A stretch of 20,798 nucleotides of DNA from Oscillospiraceae bacterium (GTDB lineage Bacteria; Bacillota; Clostridia; Oscillospirales; Ruminococcaceae). Below are positions 1-6,965 of the stretch, piece after piece. The notes beneath the pieces are model-generated. The model saw only the letters and a program-made list of their open reading frames with translations, made no database searches and had not been told where the DNA came from. The DNA lies in the NCBI GenBank assembly GCA_020024475.1, contig JAHHTS010000040.1:1-20798 (forward strand), written 5' to 3'. How positions within the stretch are numbered: position 1 is the first letter of the stretch; the number at the start of each line of letters is the position of its first letter. The translations under genes and the position numbers were made by a program.

Positions 1-753
1 GATATAAATTATTATAATTTTAATTCTTCTCAAGAAAACTATATAAAGTCAACTTATGAAGGACCAGATATTTATAAATTAGCTATACAAGCAATGGAAG
101 ATAACAATTATAATTTTAGATTATGCGAAAATTGTTATATTTCTTATCAAGCAGAGGATAGTATTAATGATATTTTTTATATGTTTATTAGTTTAGACAT
201 GCCACCAAGTGTTAATGTTATAGGCGTACTAGCTGAACCAGATGAAATGTTTAAGGCTAGAAGTGAATTATTAGATAATCCCTTATATTCTTTTTCAAAC
301 ATCGATAATAAAATAAATGGAAAATTACCTATAGCTGATAGTAATGGAAATTGTAAGAGTGAATTTATTATAAAAAATGGGTTAGCAGTAAAAAAATTAA
401 ACACAAAGCAACGGCAAGTTTTAGCAATTCTTGAAAATAGAATCGATAATTTTGATTATGTATTTAGAGATGGTCAATTTTTTGCTTCATTGATGGATAT
501 CAGCACATATTATCATATAGAAGAAGATGTTTTGAATTTTAATATAACTTTCGTGCTAAAAAATATTAAAGGAATATCTGATAGCACGAAAAGTAAGGAA
601 TGCTTTATTTCATTACTAAAGCAAGATTTATATAATAATATATATGATGTTTTTTATGATGTAGTTATTAAAAATACTTGTTCACTAGATTGGTTTGCCA
701 AACAATCTGGTTGCATATACAATGATATCAATATCAATATAAATATATTATAA
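1..753 (+). CDS. Hypothetical protein, 5' end cut by the window edge
   Basis: I do not recognise this protein. The frame is open from base 1 to the TAA at 751-753 with no stop, giving at least 250 residues. The first in-frame ATG is at 94, but it has no Shine-Dalgarno sequence ahead of it and sensible coding continues upstream, so the true start probably lies outside the window. The product is acidic to neutral and rich in Asn, Asp, Ile, Tyr and Phe. It has no obvious signal peptide or long membrane segment in the visible part. A segment beginning FYMFISLDMPPSVNVIGV looks like a folded core strand, and the tail ends in a low-complexity DINININIL run. It is convergent with the FAD dehydrogenase gene, so it belongs to a different transcript. 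No enzyme motif was seen. That it is a real gene is likely from its length and codon use; its function is unknown. Confidence 0.7.
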   Translation, partial: DINYYNFNSSQENYIKSTYEGPDIYKLAIQAMEDNNYNFRLCENCYISYQAEDSINDIFYMFISLDMPPSVNVIGVLAEPDEMFKARSELLDNPLYSFSNIDNKINGKLPIADSNGNCKSEFIIKNGLAVKKLNTKQRQVLAILENRIDNFDYVFRDGQFFASLMDISTYYHIEEDVLNFNITFVLKNIKGISDSTKSKECFISLLKQDLYNNIYDVFYDVVIKNTCSLDWFAKQSGCIYNDINININIL

Positions 754-781
754 AAAAACTGCCCTGTTATTAACAGGGCAG
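751..781 (-). terminator. Intrinsic terminator of the minus-strand FAD dehydrogenase gene
   Basis: An 11-base perfect inverted repeat, CTGCCCTGTTA at 759-769 and TAACAGGGCAG at 771-781, forms a GC-rich hairpin. Read on the minus strand it is followed by a run of seven T (complement of 752-758), the standard rho-independent layout, only a few bases past the stop codon at 789. On the plus strand no T tract follows directly, so it would be weaker as a terminator for the gene ending at 753, although the hairpin lies between the two convergent genes and may help both. Confidence 0.85.
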
Positions 782-788
782 AAATAGC

Positions 789-2168
789 TTATTTAGTTTT
801 AATAATCATATCAGAAACATATATACCTTGTGCCGCAGCTTGTGATAAGCTTCTTGTGAAACCAGCACCATCCCCAACACAATATATATCATCGCAACCT
901 TTAAGCATAAAGTTTTCGTCAGTTTCTGGTCTAGCAGAATAGTATTTGCATTCAACACCGTAAAGAAGTGTATCGTAATTCATTGTACCAGGAGCAATTT
1001 TATCAAGTGCTTCAAGTGTTTCAATAATATTATCTAGCTGTCTTTTTGGCATACAAAGAGACAAGTCGCCAGGAACAGCATTAAGAGTTGGTGTAACAGT
1101 TGACTGAGCAAGACGCTTTTCATCTGTGCGCCTTCCGTTCATCAGATCGCCAAGTCTCTGTACAAGTACATTACCACCACTAATGAGGTTTGAAAGGGTA
1201 GCTACATGTCGAGCATATTCAATAGGTTCATTAAAAGGTTGAGTAAAACGAATAGTTGATAATAGAGCAAAGTTGGAATTTTCAGTTTTTTTATCAGCAC
1301 CTTTATATGCGTGGCCATTTACTGTCATTACACCGCCAGTGTTTTCCATAACAACATTACCGCGTTCATTGAAACAGAACATTCTTGTAATGTCACCATA
1401 TTTTTTAGAGCGATACCAAATTTTGGGTTCATATATTTTTTTAGAGAAATGTTCCCATACAACAGCTGGAAGCTCAACACGAACCCCAACGTCAACTTGA
1501 TTGTTAGTCATGTGAATACTGTGCTTTTTACACCATTCAGTAAAGAAACGAGAACCAGCTCTACCAACCGCAAAGATGATTTTGTCTGCCGAGATTTCGC
1601 TTTTTCCATCTTTGTTTTCAAAGTAAACTGTATGACTTTCTTTATCAACATCATATACATTGGTTTGACATAAAATTTCAATTCTTTCATTGAGATATGC
1701 ACACATTTTACTCATCGTTTCAAAGTTTGCGTCAGTACCTAGATGTTTTAGTTGTGCCTGTTGCATATGTAAATCATATTCAAGACATTTCTTTTTAAGT
1801 TCATCGTTAGGCATAAATCTGTCAGAAGTAGCACCAAAACTCATAAGTACTTTATCTGCTTCTTCAATATAATCTATAACAGTTTTCTTAGGTAAAAAAT
1901 CAGGCAACCATCCGCCATATTCGGTGCTTATTACATATTTACCGTCGCTAAAAGCACCAGCACCTGCAAGTCCTTCCATTATGCTACAAGATTTACATTT
2001 AATGCAAGTATCTGTCTTTTTGGCAACAATAGGGCAAACTCTTTTTTCAATAGGGTTACCTTTTTCAAAAAGAATAATTTTGCAATTTGGGTCAGTCTCA
2101 ATAAGCCTATATGCGCTCATAAGACCACCAATACCACCGCCAATTATGGCAACATCATAGTTTTTCAT
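789..2168 (-). CDS. FAD-dependent dehydrogenase/oxidoreductase of the COG2509 type
   Basis: Predicted flavoprotein of 459 residues, cytosolic, with no transmembrane segments seen. Residues 5-20 (DVAIIGGGIGGLMSAY) form the N-terminal Rossmann dinucleotide-binding motif for FAD, followed by an acidic residue at the end of the second strand (ILFEKG). Cysteines at about 45, 55, 58 and 61 precede GAGAFSDGK, the arrangement typical of the uncharacterised FAD-dependent dehydrogenases grouped in COG2509. A second FAD contact is CVGDGAGFTRSLSQAAAQG near the C terminus. The start was chosen at 2168 because AAGGAGG (complement of 2177-2183) sits 8 bases upstream; an upstream in-frame ATG at 2198 would place that ribosome site inside the gene. 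The substrate is unknown for the family. The CxxCxxC could bind metal or act in redox chemistry, but that is inference. It is a single-gene unit with its own promoter and terminator. Confidence 0.88.
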   Translation of the reverse strand: MKNYDVAIIGGGIGGLMSAYRLIETDPNCKIILFEKGNPIEKRVCPIVAKKTDTCIKCKSCSIMEGLAGAGAFSDGKYVISTEYGGWLPDFLPKKTVIDYIEEADKVLMSFGATSDRFMPNDELKKKCLEYDLHMQQAQLKHLGTDANFETMSKMCAYLNERIEILCQTNVYDVDKESHTVYFENKDGKSEISADKIIFAVGRAGSRFFTEWCKKHSIHMTNNQVDVGVRVELPAVVWEHFSKKIYEPKIWYRSKKYGDITRMFCFNERGNVVMENTGGVMTVNGHAYKGADKKTENSNFALLSTIRFTQPFNEPIEYARHVATLSNLISGGNVLVQRLGDLMNGRRTDEKRLAQSTVTPTLNAVPGDLSLCMPKRQLDNIIETLEALDKIAPGTMNYDTLLYGVECKYYSARPETDENFMLKGCDDIYCVGDGAGFTRSLSQAAAQGIYVSDMIIKTK

Positions 2169-2239
2169 GTATGAATCCTCCTTAAATAAAATCAGCATGT
2201 AATAAATGCAATGTGCCCTGTCGACACACCCAATGCGTG

Positions 2240-2268
2240 ATTATATCACTTGAAAACTTAAAAGTAAA
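2240..2268 (-). promoter_or_regulatory. Sigma-A-type promoter of the FAD dehydrogenase gene
   Basis: On the minus strand, TTTACT (complement of 2263-2268) is followed after 17 bases by a perfect TATAAT (complement of 2240-2245), preceded by TGA, giving an extended -10 element. The predicted start near 2233 leaves a leader of about 65 bases before the ATG at 2168. A short palindrome, GTGAT-TAT-ATCAC (2237-2249), overlaps the -10 box. Confidence 0.65.
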
Positions 2269-2334
2269 GGTTTTGATTGAAAAATGTAATTAATCTTGCT
2301 TAAAATGACATAAAATCATTTGAATTGTATACTA

Positions 2335-2363
2335 TTGTAATTTGCATTTTTATATTATATAAT
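2335..2363 (+). promoter_or_regulatory. Sigma-A-type promoter of the hprK-pfkA gene run
   Basis: TTGTAA at 2335-2340 is separated by 17 bases from a perfect TATAAT at 2358-2363. Transcription would start near 2370, about 35 bases ahead of the hprK ATG. A second TATAAT occurs at 2373-2378 but lacks a matching -35 element. The surrounding sequence is strongly AT-rich, which favours promoter function but also raises the rate of chance -10 matches. Confidence 0.65.
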
Positions 2364-2404
2364 TTAATTATATATAATATAAAGAATAACTGAGGTAATA
2401 ATAT

Positions 2405-3322
2405 ATGAAATTTTTTGTTACACTAGAAAAATTTATAGCTCAACTTCATCTAGAAATTTTGTCAGTTCCAGGGGAAACAGATGAAATTCAAATAACAAGT
2501 ACCGAAGTTAATCGCCCTGGATTGCTTATAACTGGATTTAGTGAAGGATTTGACCCAAGTCGTATACAAATTCTTGGAAGAATGGAGTTCAGTTATCTAG
2601 ATAGCTTGCCTCAGGCAGTTAAAATGGAAAGAATCGAAAGCTTGTTTTGTAAAAATATTCCTGCTGTTATAGTGACTAGAAATATGTTAATATCTACAGA
2701 AATTGTAGAATCAGCAAGACGAAATAAAGTTCCACTTTTGCGAACAAGTGAAGAAACTTCAGCATTTATGGCATCTGCAATAAGCTACTTAAATACTGAG
2801 TTGGCTAGAAGAGTCACAAGACATGGTGTATTAGTGGAGGTTTATGGCGAAGGTATATTTATAATGGGAGATAGCGGTGTTGGTAAGAGTGAAACTGCTA
2901 TTGAACTTGTTAAACGAGGACATCGTCTTATTGCAGATGATGCAGTTGAGATAAGAAGACTTTCAAATAAAACTTTGGTCGGACAGTCACCCGAAAACAT
3001 ACAGAATTTCATAGAGCTTCGTGGTGTCGGTATTATAAATATTGCCAGAACATATGGTGCAAGTGCTGTTAAACAATCACAAGAAATTGACATGGTTATT
3101 GAGCTTGAACAATGGAATTCTGAAAAGAGTTACAGTACAACAGGTCTCAACGATGAATATACCGATATTTTGGGTGTAAGTGTCATAAAAACTGTTATAC
3201 CAGTTCGCCCTGGTCGAAATCTTGCAATAATTATCGAAACTGCTGCTGTTGTAAATCGTCAGAAAAAAATGGGATATTCAGCAGCTAGAGAATTATTGGA
3301 GAAACTTGGTATTCAAGAATAA
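2405..3322 (+). CDS. hprK: HPr kinase/phosphorylase
   Basis: Bifunctional enzyme that phosphorylates the PTS carrier HPr on its regulatory serine with ATP or PPi, and removes it by phosphorolysis. It is the sensor of carbon catabolite repression in Firmicutes. The 305 residues match the usual length. The N-terminal domain spans about 1-130. The C-terminal catalytic domain has His140 (TRHGVLVEVYG), a Walker A loop GDSGVGKS at 155-162 with Lys161, Asp178-Asp179 (LIADDAVEIRR), the signature IELRGVGIINI at 203-213, and a conserved tail segment VIPVRPGRNLAIIIETAA. Known catalytic positions of HprK enzymes fall at these places. GAGGT at 2392-2396 serves the ATG at 2405. It is the first gene of a run of seven; the following sugar kinase starts 12 bases after its stop. 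No ptsH gene is in the window, so its partner is encoded elsewhere. Confidence 0.97.
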   Translation: MKFFVTLEKFIAQLHLEILSVPGETDEIQITSTEVNRPGLLITGFSEGFDPSRIQILGRMEFSYLDSLPQAVKMERIESLFCKNIPAVIVTRNMLISTEIVESARRNKVPLLRTSEETSAFMASAISYLNTELARRVTRHGVLVEVYGEGIFIMGDSGVGKSETAIELVKRGHRLIADDAVEIRRLSNKTLVGQSPENIQNFIELRGVGIINIARTYGASAVKQSQEIDMVIELEQWNSEKSYSTTGLNDEYTDILGVSVIKTVIPVRPGRNLAIIIETAAVVNRQKKMGYSAARELLEKLGIQE

Positions 3323-3334
3323 TTGGAGAATTAT

Positions 3335-4297
3335 ATGGAAAAATTATATTTAGGTGTCGACCTTGGTGGAACTAACATTGCAGCTGGTATCGTAGATGAA
3401 AGCGGAACTATCATTTGTGATAAAAGCATAAAAACGAATCTTCCTAAATCAGAAAAACAACTTGAAAAAGATATATTTAATCTTTGTGATGATTTATGTA
3501 AAGAAAATGGATATGATATAAATAAAGATATTGTAAGCGTTGGAATAGGTACACCAGGATCAGTAGATGGCAATCGAGGTATTGTGTGGTCAAATGTTAA
3601 TTTTGGCTATACTAATTGGGAAATAGTAAAGAATTTGAAAGAATTTTTTCAAATCCCTGTTTTTGTTGAAAATGATGCTAATACTGCTATTGTAGCAGAA
3701 GTGGTTGCAGGTAACGCAAAAGGTTATCAAAATGCACTGGTAGTTACAATTGGAACAGGAATAGGCGGTGGGGCTTATGTAAATGGGAAAATTTGTTCTG
3801 GTTGTAATTATTCTGCTCTTGAAATTGGTCATATGGTTATAAATTTAGGCGGGAGAGAATGTAATTGTGGAAGAAGAGGATGCTTTGAAAGATATGCATC
3901 TGCAAGTGCATTAACAAGGGACACTAAAGAAGCCATGATAAAAAATCCAAATAGTTTACTTTGGAAATTGTGCCCGAATATAGAAAATGCTAATTCAAAA
4001 TTTGCATTTGATGCCATGGAAATGGGGGATGAAACTGCTACATATTTAGTCAAAAAATATATTGAATATTTGGCGTGTGGAATTATAAATCTTATAAACA
4101 TTTTTCAACCAGATATAATTTGTATCGGCGGTGGAGTTTCAAATCAGAGAGAAAAACTTCTTGATTTGCTTAAACCTTATATTGATCAAGAAGATTTTGC
4201 TAGAAATGCACACGAAAGAACTAAAATTATGATTGCAAAATTTAGAAATAATGCTGGCATAATAGGTGCAGCAATGCTTGGAGTAAATAATGCTTAA
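3335..4297 (+). CDS. ROK-family sugar kinase, probable glucokinase
   Basis: Predicted cytosolic kinase of 320 residues that phosphorylates a hexose, most likely glucose, with ATP to feed glycolysis. The N terminus carries the phosphate-binding motif DLGGTN (9-14). The catalytic base lies in VENDAN (Asp114), and a second phosphate loop is TIGTGIGGG (138-146). The ROK zinc site is His166 (EIGHMVIN) with Cys176, Cys178 and Cys183 in ECNCGRRGCFE. A C-terminal GGG segment (IICIGGGVS) contacts adenosine in the family. I chose ATG 3335 because TTGGAG at 3323-3328 is its ribosome site; a TTG start at 3323 would use that site as codons. It lies between hprK and murB, which fits a catabolic kinase under carbon control. 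Specificity for glucose over N-acetylmannosamine or fructose is inferred from the pfkA-hprK context only. Confidence 0.9.
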   Translation: MEKLYLGVDLGGTNIAAGIVDESGTIICDKSIKTNLPKSEKQLEKDIFNLCDDLCKENGYDINKDIVSVGIGTPGSVDGNRGIVWSNVNFGYTNWEIVKNLKEFFQIPVFVENDANTAIVAEVVAGNAKGYQNALVVTIGTGIGGGAYVNGKICSGCNYSALEIGHMVINLGGRECNCGRRGCFERYASASALTRDTKEAMIKNPNSLLWKLCPNIENANSKFAFDAMEMGDETATYLVKKYIEYLACGIINLINIFQPDIICIGGGVSNQREKLLDLLKPYIDQEDFARNAHERTKIMIAKFRNNAGIIGAAMLGVNNA

Positions 4298-5174
4298 AAA
4301 ATTTTTAGAAGATAACAAAATAGAAGCAAAGTTTAATGAAAGTCTTAAAAAACATACAACATTTAAAGTTGGTGGAAATGCATTATGTATTGCTGAACCT
4401 GATGATGCAGAAAAAGCGAGTGTTTTAATAAGATATCTTAAAAATAATAACATTGATTTTTATTTTCTTGGAAATGGGTCAAATGTAATTTTTAATGATA
4501 AAGGTTATAATGGTGTAATTATAAAGACTTCTGCAATGAATTCTATAAATATAAAAGATAATATTATAATTGTAGGATCAGGACTGTCACTAACATCACT
4601 TAGTAGAACAGCTGCTATAAACAGTTTAACAGGACTTGAATATTGCTATGGCATACCGGGTAATGTTGGTGGTGGAACATTTATGAATGCCGGTGCTTAT
4701 GGAGGAGAGATTTCTACTTGCATACATTCGGTGACTTTTATTGATGAACACGGAGAAATAAAAACTATAAGCAAAAAAGAATGTAACTTTTCTTATAGAC
4801 ATTCAATTTTTATGGAACATAAATGGCTTATTACTGGTGTTAAATTCGAAATGAAAGCAGGAAACAAAGAAGAAATGCTTATATTTATGGATGATATAAT
4901 GCAAAAAAGAAGAAATAAACAGCCACTAGATAAACCGAGCGCAGGCAGTTCATTTAAACGCCCAAATGGGTATTTTGCAGCTGCACTTATTGATGAATGT
5001 GGTCTTAAAGGTTTAACAGTAGGTGGTGCACAAGTAAGTGAAAAACATGCTGGTTTTATAGTAAATATTGGTAATGCCACTTGTCAGGATATAGTTGATT
5101 TAGCTGATAAGGTTCAAAAAATCGTTTATGACAAAAAAGGTATCATCCTTGAAAAAGAAATGATAATTATTTAA
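4290..5174 (+). CDS. murB: UDP-N-acetylenolpyruvoylglucosamine reductase (MurB)
   Basis: FAD enzyme that reduces the enolpyruvyl group of UDP-GlcNAc-enolpyruvate with NADPH to give UDP-N-acetylmuramate, the second committed step of peptidoglycan precursor synthesis in the cytosol. The 294 residues match the type II form. Visible motifs are the FAD-binding segment FLGNGSNVIF (59-68), GIPGNVGGGTFMNAGAYGGE (121-140), SYR at 168-170 supplying the active-site Arg170, PSAGSSFKRP with catalytic Ser220, and a C-terminal Glu290 in LEKEMIII that corresponds to the acid of the family. The start ATG at 4290 overlaps the end of the sugar kinase gene by 8 bases, with GGAG at 4280-4283, so the two are translationally coupled. 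About 40 bases separate it from rapZ. Confidence 0.96.
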   Translation: MLKKFLEDNKIEAKFNESLKKHTTFKVGGNALCIAEPDDAEKASVLIRYLKNNNIDFYFLGNGSNVIFNDKGYNGVIIKTSAMNSINIKDNIIIVGSGLSLTSLSRTAAINSLTGLEYCYGIPGNVGGGTFMNAGAYGGEISTCIHSVTFIDEHGEIKTISKKECNFSYRHSIFMEHKWLITGVKFEMKAGNKEEMLIFMDDIMQKRRNKQPLDKPSAGSSFKRPNGYFAAALIDECGLKGLTVGGAQVSEKHAGFIVNIGNATCQDIVDLADKVQKIVYDKKGIILEKEMIII

Positions 5175-5214
5175 TTAGTATGAATGTGAAAAAATAGGAA
5201 TGTAAAAATAAATT

Positions 5215-6081
5215 ATGGATTACAGTTTTGTTATTATTACAGGAATGTCTGGAGCGGGGAAAAGCGTAGCAGTAAAAGCACTTGAAGATACTGGCTTCTT
5301 TTGTATTGATAATATGCCAACATCATTGATTCTTAAATTTCTTGACTTAAAAGATGAGTTTTTTATTCATAATAAAAAAATTGCATGTGTGGTAGATATT
5401 AGAAATGATGGAGATTTTCTTCAGTTAATTGAGGCAATTAAAGAAAATCAGCAATCTGGCATATTGAAAATCATTTTTCTTGATTCACAAGATAAAGTAC
5501 TTATGGATAGATATAAAGAAACAAGAAGAATTCATCCGCTAATGTTGAAAAAAGAATTGTCTATTGAGGCTGCAATTAAGTGCGAACGTGAAGTTTTAAT
5601 GCCGCTTTACACCCAGGCTGACTATATATTGGATACTTCTCTTTTTTCAACCTCACAACTAAAAGACCGAATTTTGAGTTATGTAGTGAATGATAAAAAG
5701 AAAGTTATGAGTATAGAGGTTGTGTCGTTTGGATATAAGTTTGGTATACCTACTGATGTGGATTTAATGTTTGATGTTAGGTGCTTAAAAAATCCATTTT
5801 ATATAAAAGAATTAAAACATCTTACAGGAAATGACGAAGCTGTGAAAGAATTTGTTTTCTCTCAAGATACTGCTGAACAACTATTTGAAAGACAAATAAG
5901 TCTTATCGATTTTTCGCTTCCACTTTATATTAAAGAAGGAAAAAGTCATCTTACTATTGGATACGGTTGTACAGGCGGTAAGCATCGTTCAGTATCATTT
6001 GCAAATGCAATGCATAATCATATTAAACAACAAGGATATGTGGTGAATGTTCATCATAGAGATATAAATAGAGGAAAGTAA
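5215..6081 (+). CDS. rapZ: RapZ/YvcJ-family nucleotide-binding protein
   Basis: P-loop NTPase-type regulator. In E. coli RapZ is an RNase E adaptor controlling glucosamine-6-phosphate synthase RNA; in Bacillus YvcJ hydrolyses nucleotides and affects competence. The role here is not known. The 288 residues are full length: Walker A GMSGAGKS at 10-17, an acidic strand CVVDIRND (58-65), RRIHPL near 104-109, then the C-terminal domain with DVRCLKNPFY (187-196) and the family signature GYGCTGGKHRSV (249-260). ATG 5215 is the only usable start because an in-frame TAA lies at 5209-5211. The nearest purine site, AGGA at 5196-5199, is 15 bases away, so the ribosome site is weak compared with its neighbours. 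The TAA overlaps the whiA ATG by one base. YvcK, the usual next gene in many Firmicutes, is absent. Confidence 0.95.
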   Translation: MDYSFVIITGMSGAGKSVAVKALEDTGFFCIDNMPTSLILKFLDLKDEFFIHNKKIACVVDIRNDGDFLQLIEAIKENQQSGILKIIFLDSQDKVLMDRYKETRRIHPLMLKKELSIEAAIKCEREVLMPLYTQADYILDTSLFSTSQLKDRILSYVVNDKKKVMSIEVVSFGYKFGIPTDVDLMFDVRCLKNPFYIKELKHLTGNDEAVKEFVFSQDTAEQLFERQISLIDFSLPLYIKEGKSHLTIGYGCTGGKHRSVSFANAMHNHIKQQGYVVNVHHRDINRGK

Positions 6082-6962
6082 TGGAGTCTACTTTTTCAAA
6101 ATCAAGCAGAGTAGAAGCTTTGGATAATTTTAAATTTTCAAAGAATGATTGCTGCAATATTAGTTTTTTAAAAGGATATTTTTATAGAGATAATATAAAT
6201 GAGAAAATAGATATACTTATACACAAGACAGATATACCTAAAACTGCTAAAGTTATAAAAAAGCTACTAAGTAAATATAATATAGAATCTTATGTAGTTG
6301 ATAAGGAGTATGAAAGCAAAAATCATGTTACAAAGATATACATAACAGAGACTGAAAGTGTGAAAAGCTTATATACTTTACAGGTTAAAAAATTATGTTG
6401 TGATAAATGTTTGCAACATTTTTTGATTGGGGTTTTTATTTCTGATGGCGTATTAGTAAATCCTAGTAAAGAATATCATTTGGAGTTTAGTTATAGAGAC
6501 GGAACTCTCGCTAATAAGCTTCTAGATATATTTAATAGAGCGGGTTTTGACTTCAAAATCAGTAAACGCAAATCTTCGTCAGTAGTCTATACTAAGAATA
6601 GTGAAACTATTGAAGAATTTTTAGTTACGGTGGGAGCACAGAACTCATGCTTAGAATTAATGGAAGATAAAGTGGTAAAAGATTTAAGAAATCACATAAA
6701 TAGAGTTACTAATTGTGATGCTGCTAATATAGCTAAAACAATAAACGCTGGTCAAAAATATATAAAAGCAATTAATAAGCTTATAGAAACAGAATTGCTT
6801 TATGATTTGCCAGATGATTTGCAAGAACTCGCACAGTTGAAATTAGAAAATCCAGAATTATCATTATCTGATTTAGGGAAAATGTGTTCAGAGCCTATGA
6901 CAAAATCATCAGTGAATAGAAGATTACAGAAACTTTGTGCCGTTGCACAGATAGAGGAATGA
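6081..6962 (+). CDS. whiA: DNA-binding protein WhiA, somewhat divergent
   Basis: WhiA combines a domain derived from a LAGLIDADG homing endonuclease with a C-terminal helix-turn-helix. It is a sporulation regulator in Streptomyces and affects division and chromosome segregation in Bacillus. Here it has 293 residues, a little shorter than the usual 310 or so. Visible features are CCDKCLQHFLIGVFISDG (106-123), corresponding to the LAGLIDADG-like helix, YHLEF (132-136), NCDAANIAKT (211-220), and the HTH with LSLSDLGKMCSEPMTKSSVN (260-279) followed by RRLQKL. The N-terminal segment and the LAGLIDADG-like helix are more divergent than the HTH. The ATG is fused to the rapZ stop (TAATG), so translation is coupled. 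Its last codons contain GAGGA, the ribosome site of dnaE. No catalytic nuclease activity is expected, as in the rest of the family. Confidence 0.92.
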   Translation: MESTFSKSSRVEALDNFKFSKNDCCNISFLKGYFYRDNINEKIDILIHKTDIPKTAKVIKKLLSKYNIESYVVDKEYESKNHVTKIYITETESVKSLYTLQVKKLCCDKCLQHFLIGVFISDGVLVNPSKEYHLEFSYRDGTLANKLLDIFNRAGFDFKISKRKSSSVVYTKNSETIEEFLVTVGAQNSCLELMEDKVVKDLRNHINRVTNCDAANIAKTINAGQKYIKAINKLIETELLYDLPDDLQELAQLKLENPELSLSDLGKMCSEPMTKSSVNRRLQKLCAVAQIEE

Positions 6963-6965
6963 TAA

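Noticed and set aside
2219..2226. Possible Spo0A box in TGTCGACA
   Set aside because: It differs from TGTCGAA at the last base and is isolated; one near-match of seven bases is not enough to call a Spo0A site.
3323..3334. TTG start for the sugar kinase four codons upstream of ATG 3335
   Set aside because: The TTG overlaps the TTGGAG sequence that serves as the ribosome site of the ATG, and there is no site ahead of the TTG.
3532..3545. cre-like sequence (TGTAAGCGTTGGAA) in the sugar kinase gene, tempting because hprK lies upstream
   Set aside because: Two mismatches to the CcpA consensus, located inside a conserved coding segment, and no palindromic symmetry beyond chance.
5180..5197. Five-codon open frame (MNVKK) between murB and rapZ as a leader peptide
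   Set aside because: No ribosome site ahead of it, no associated hairpin, and short frames of this size are expected by chance.
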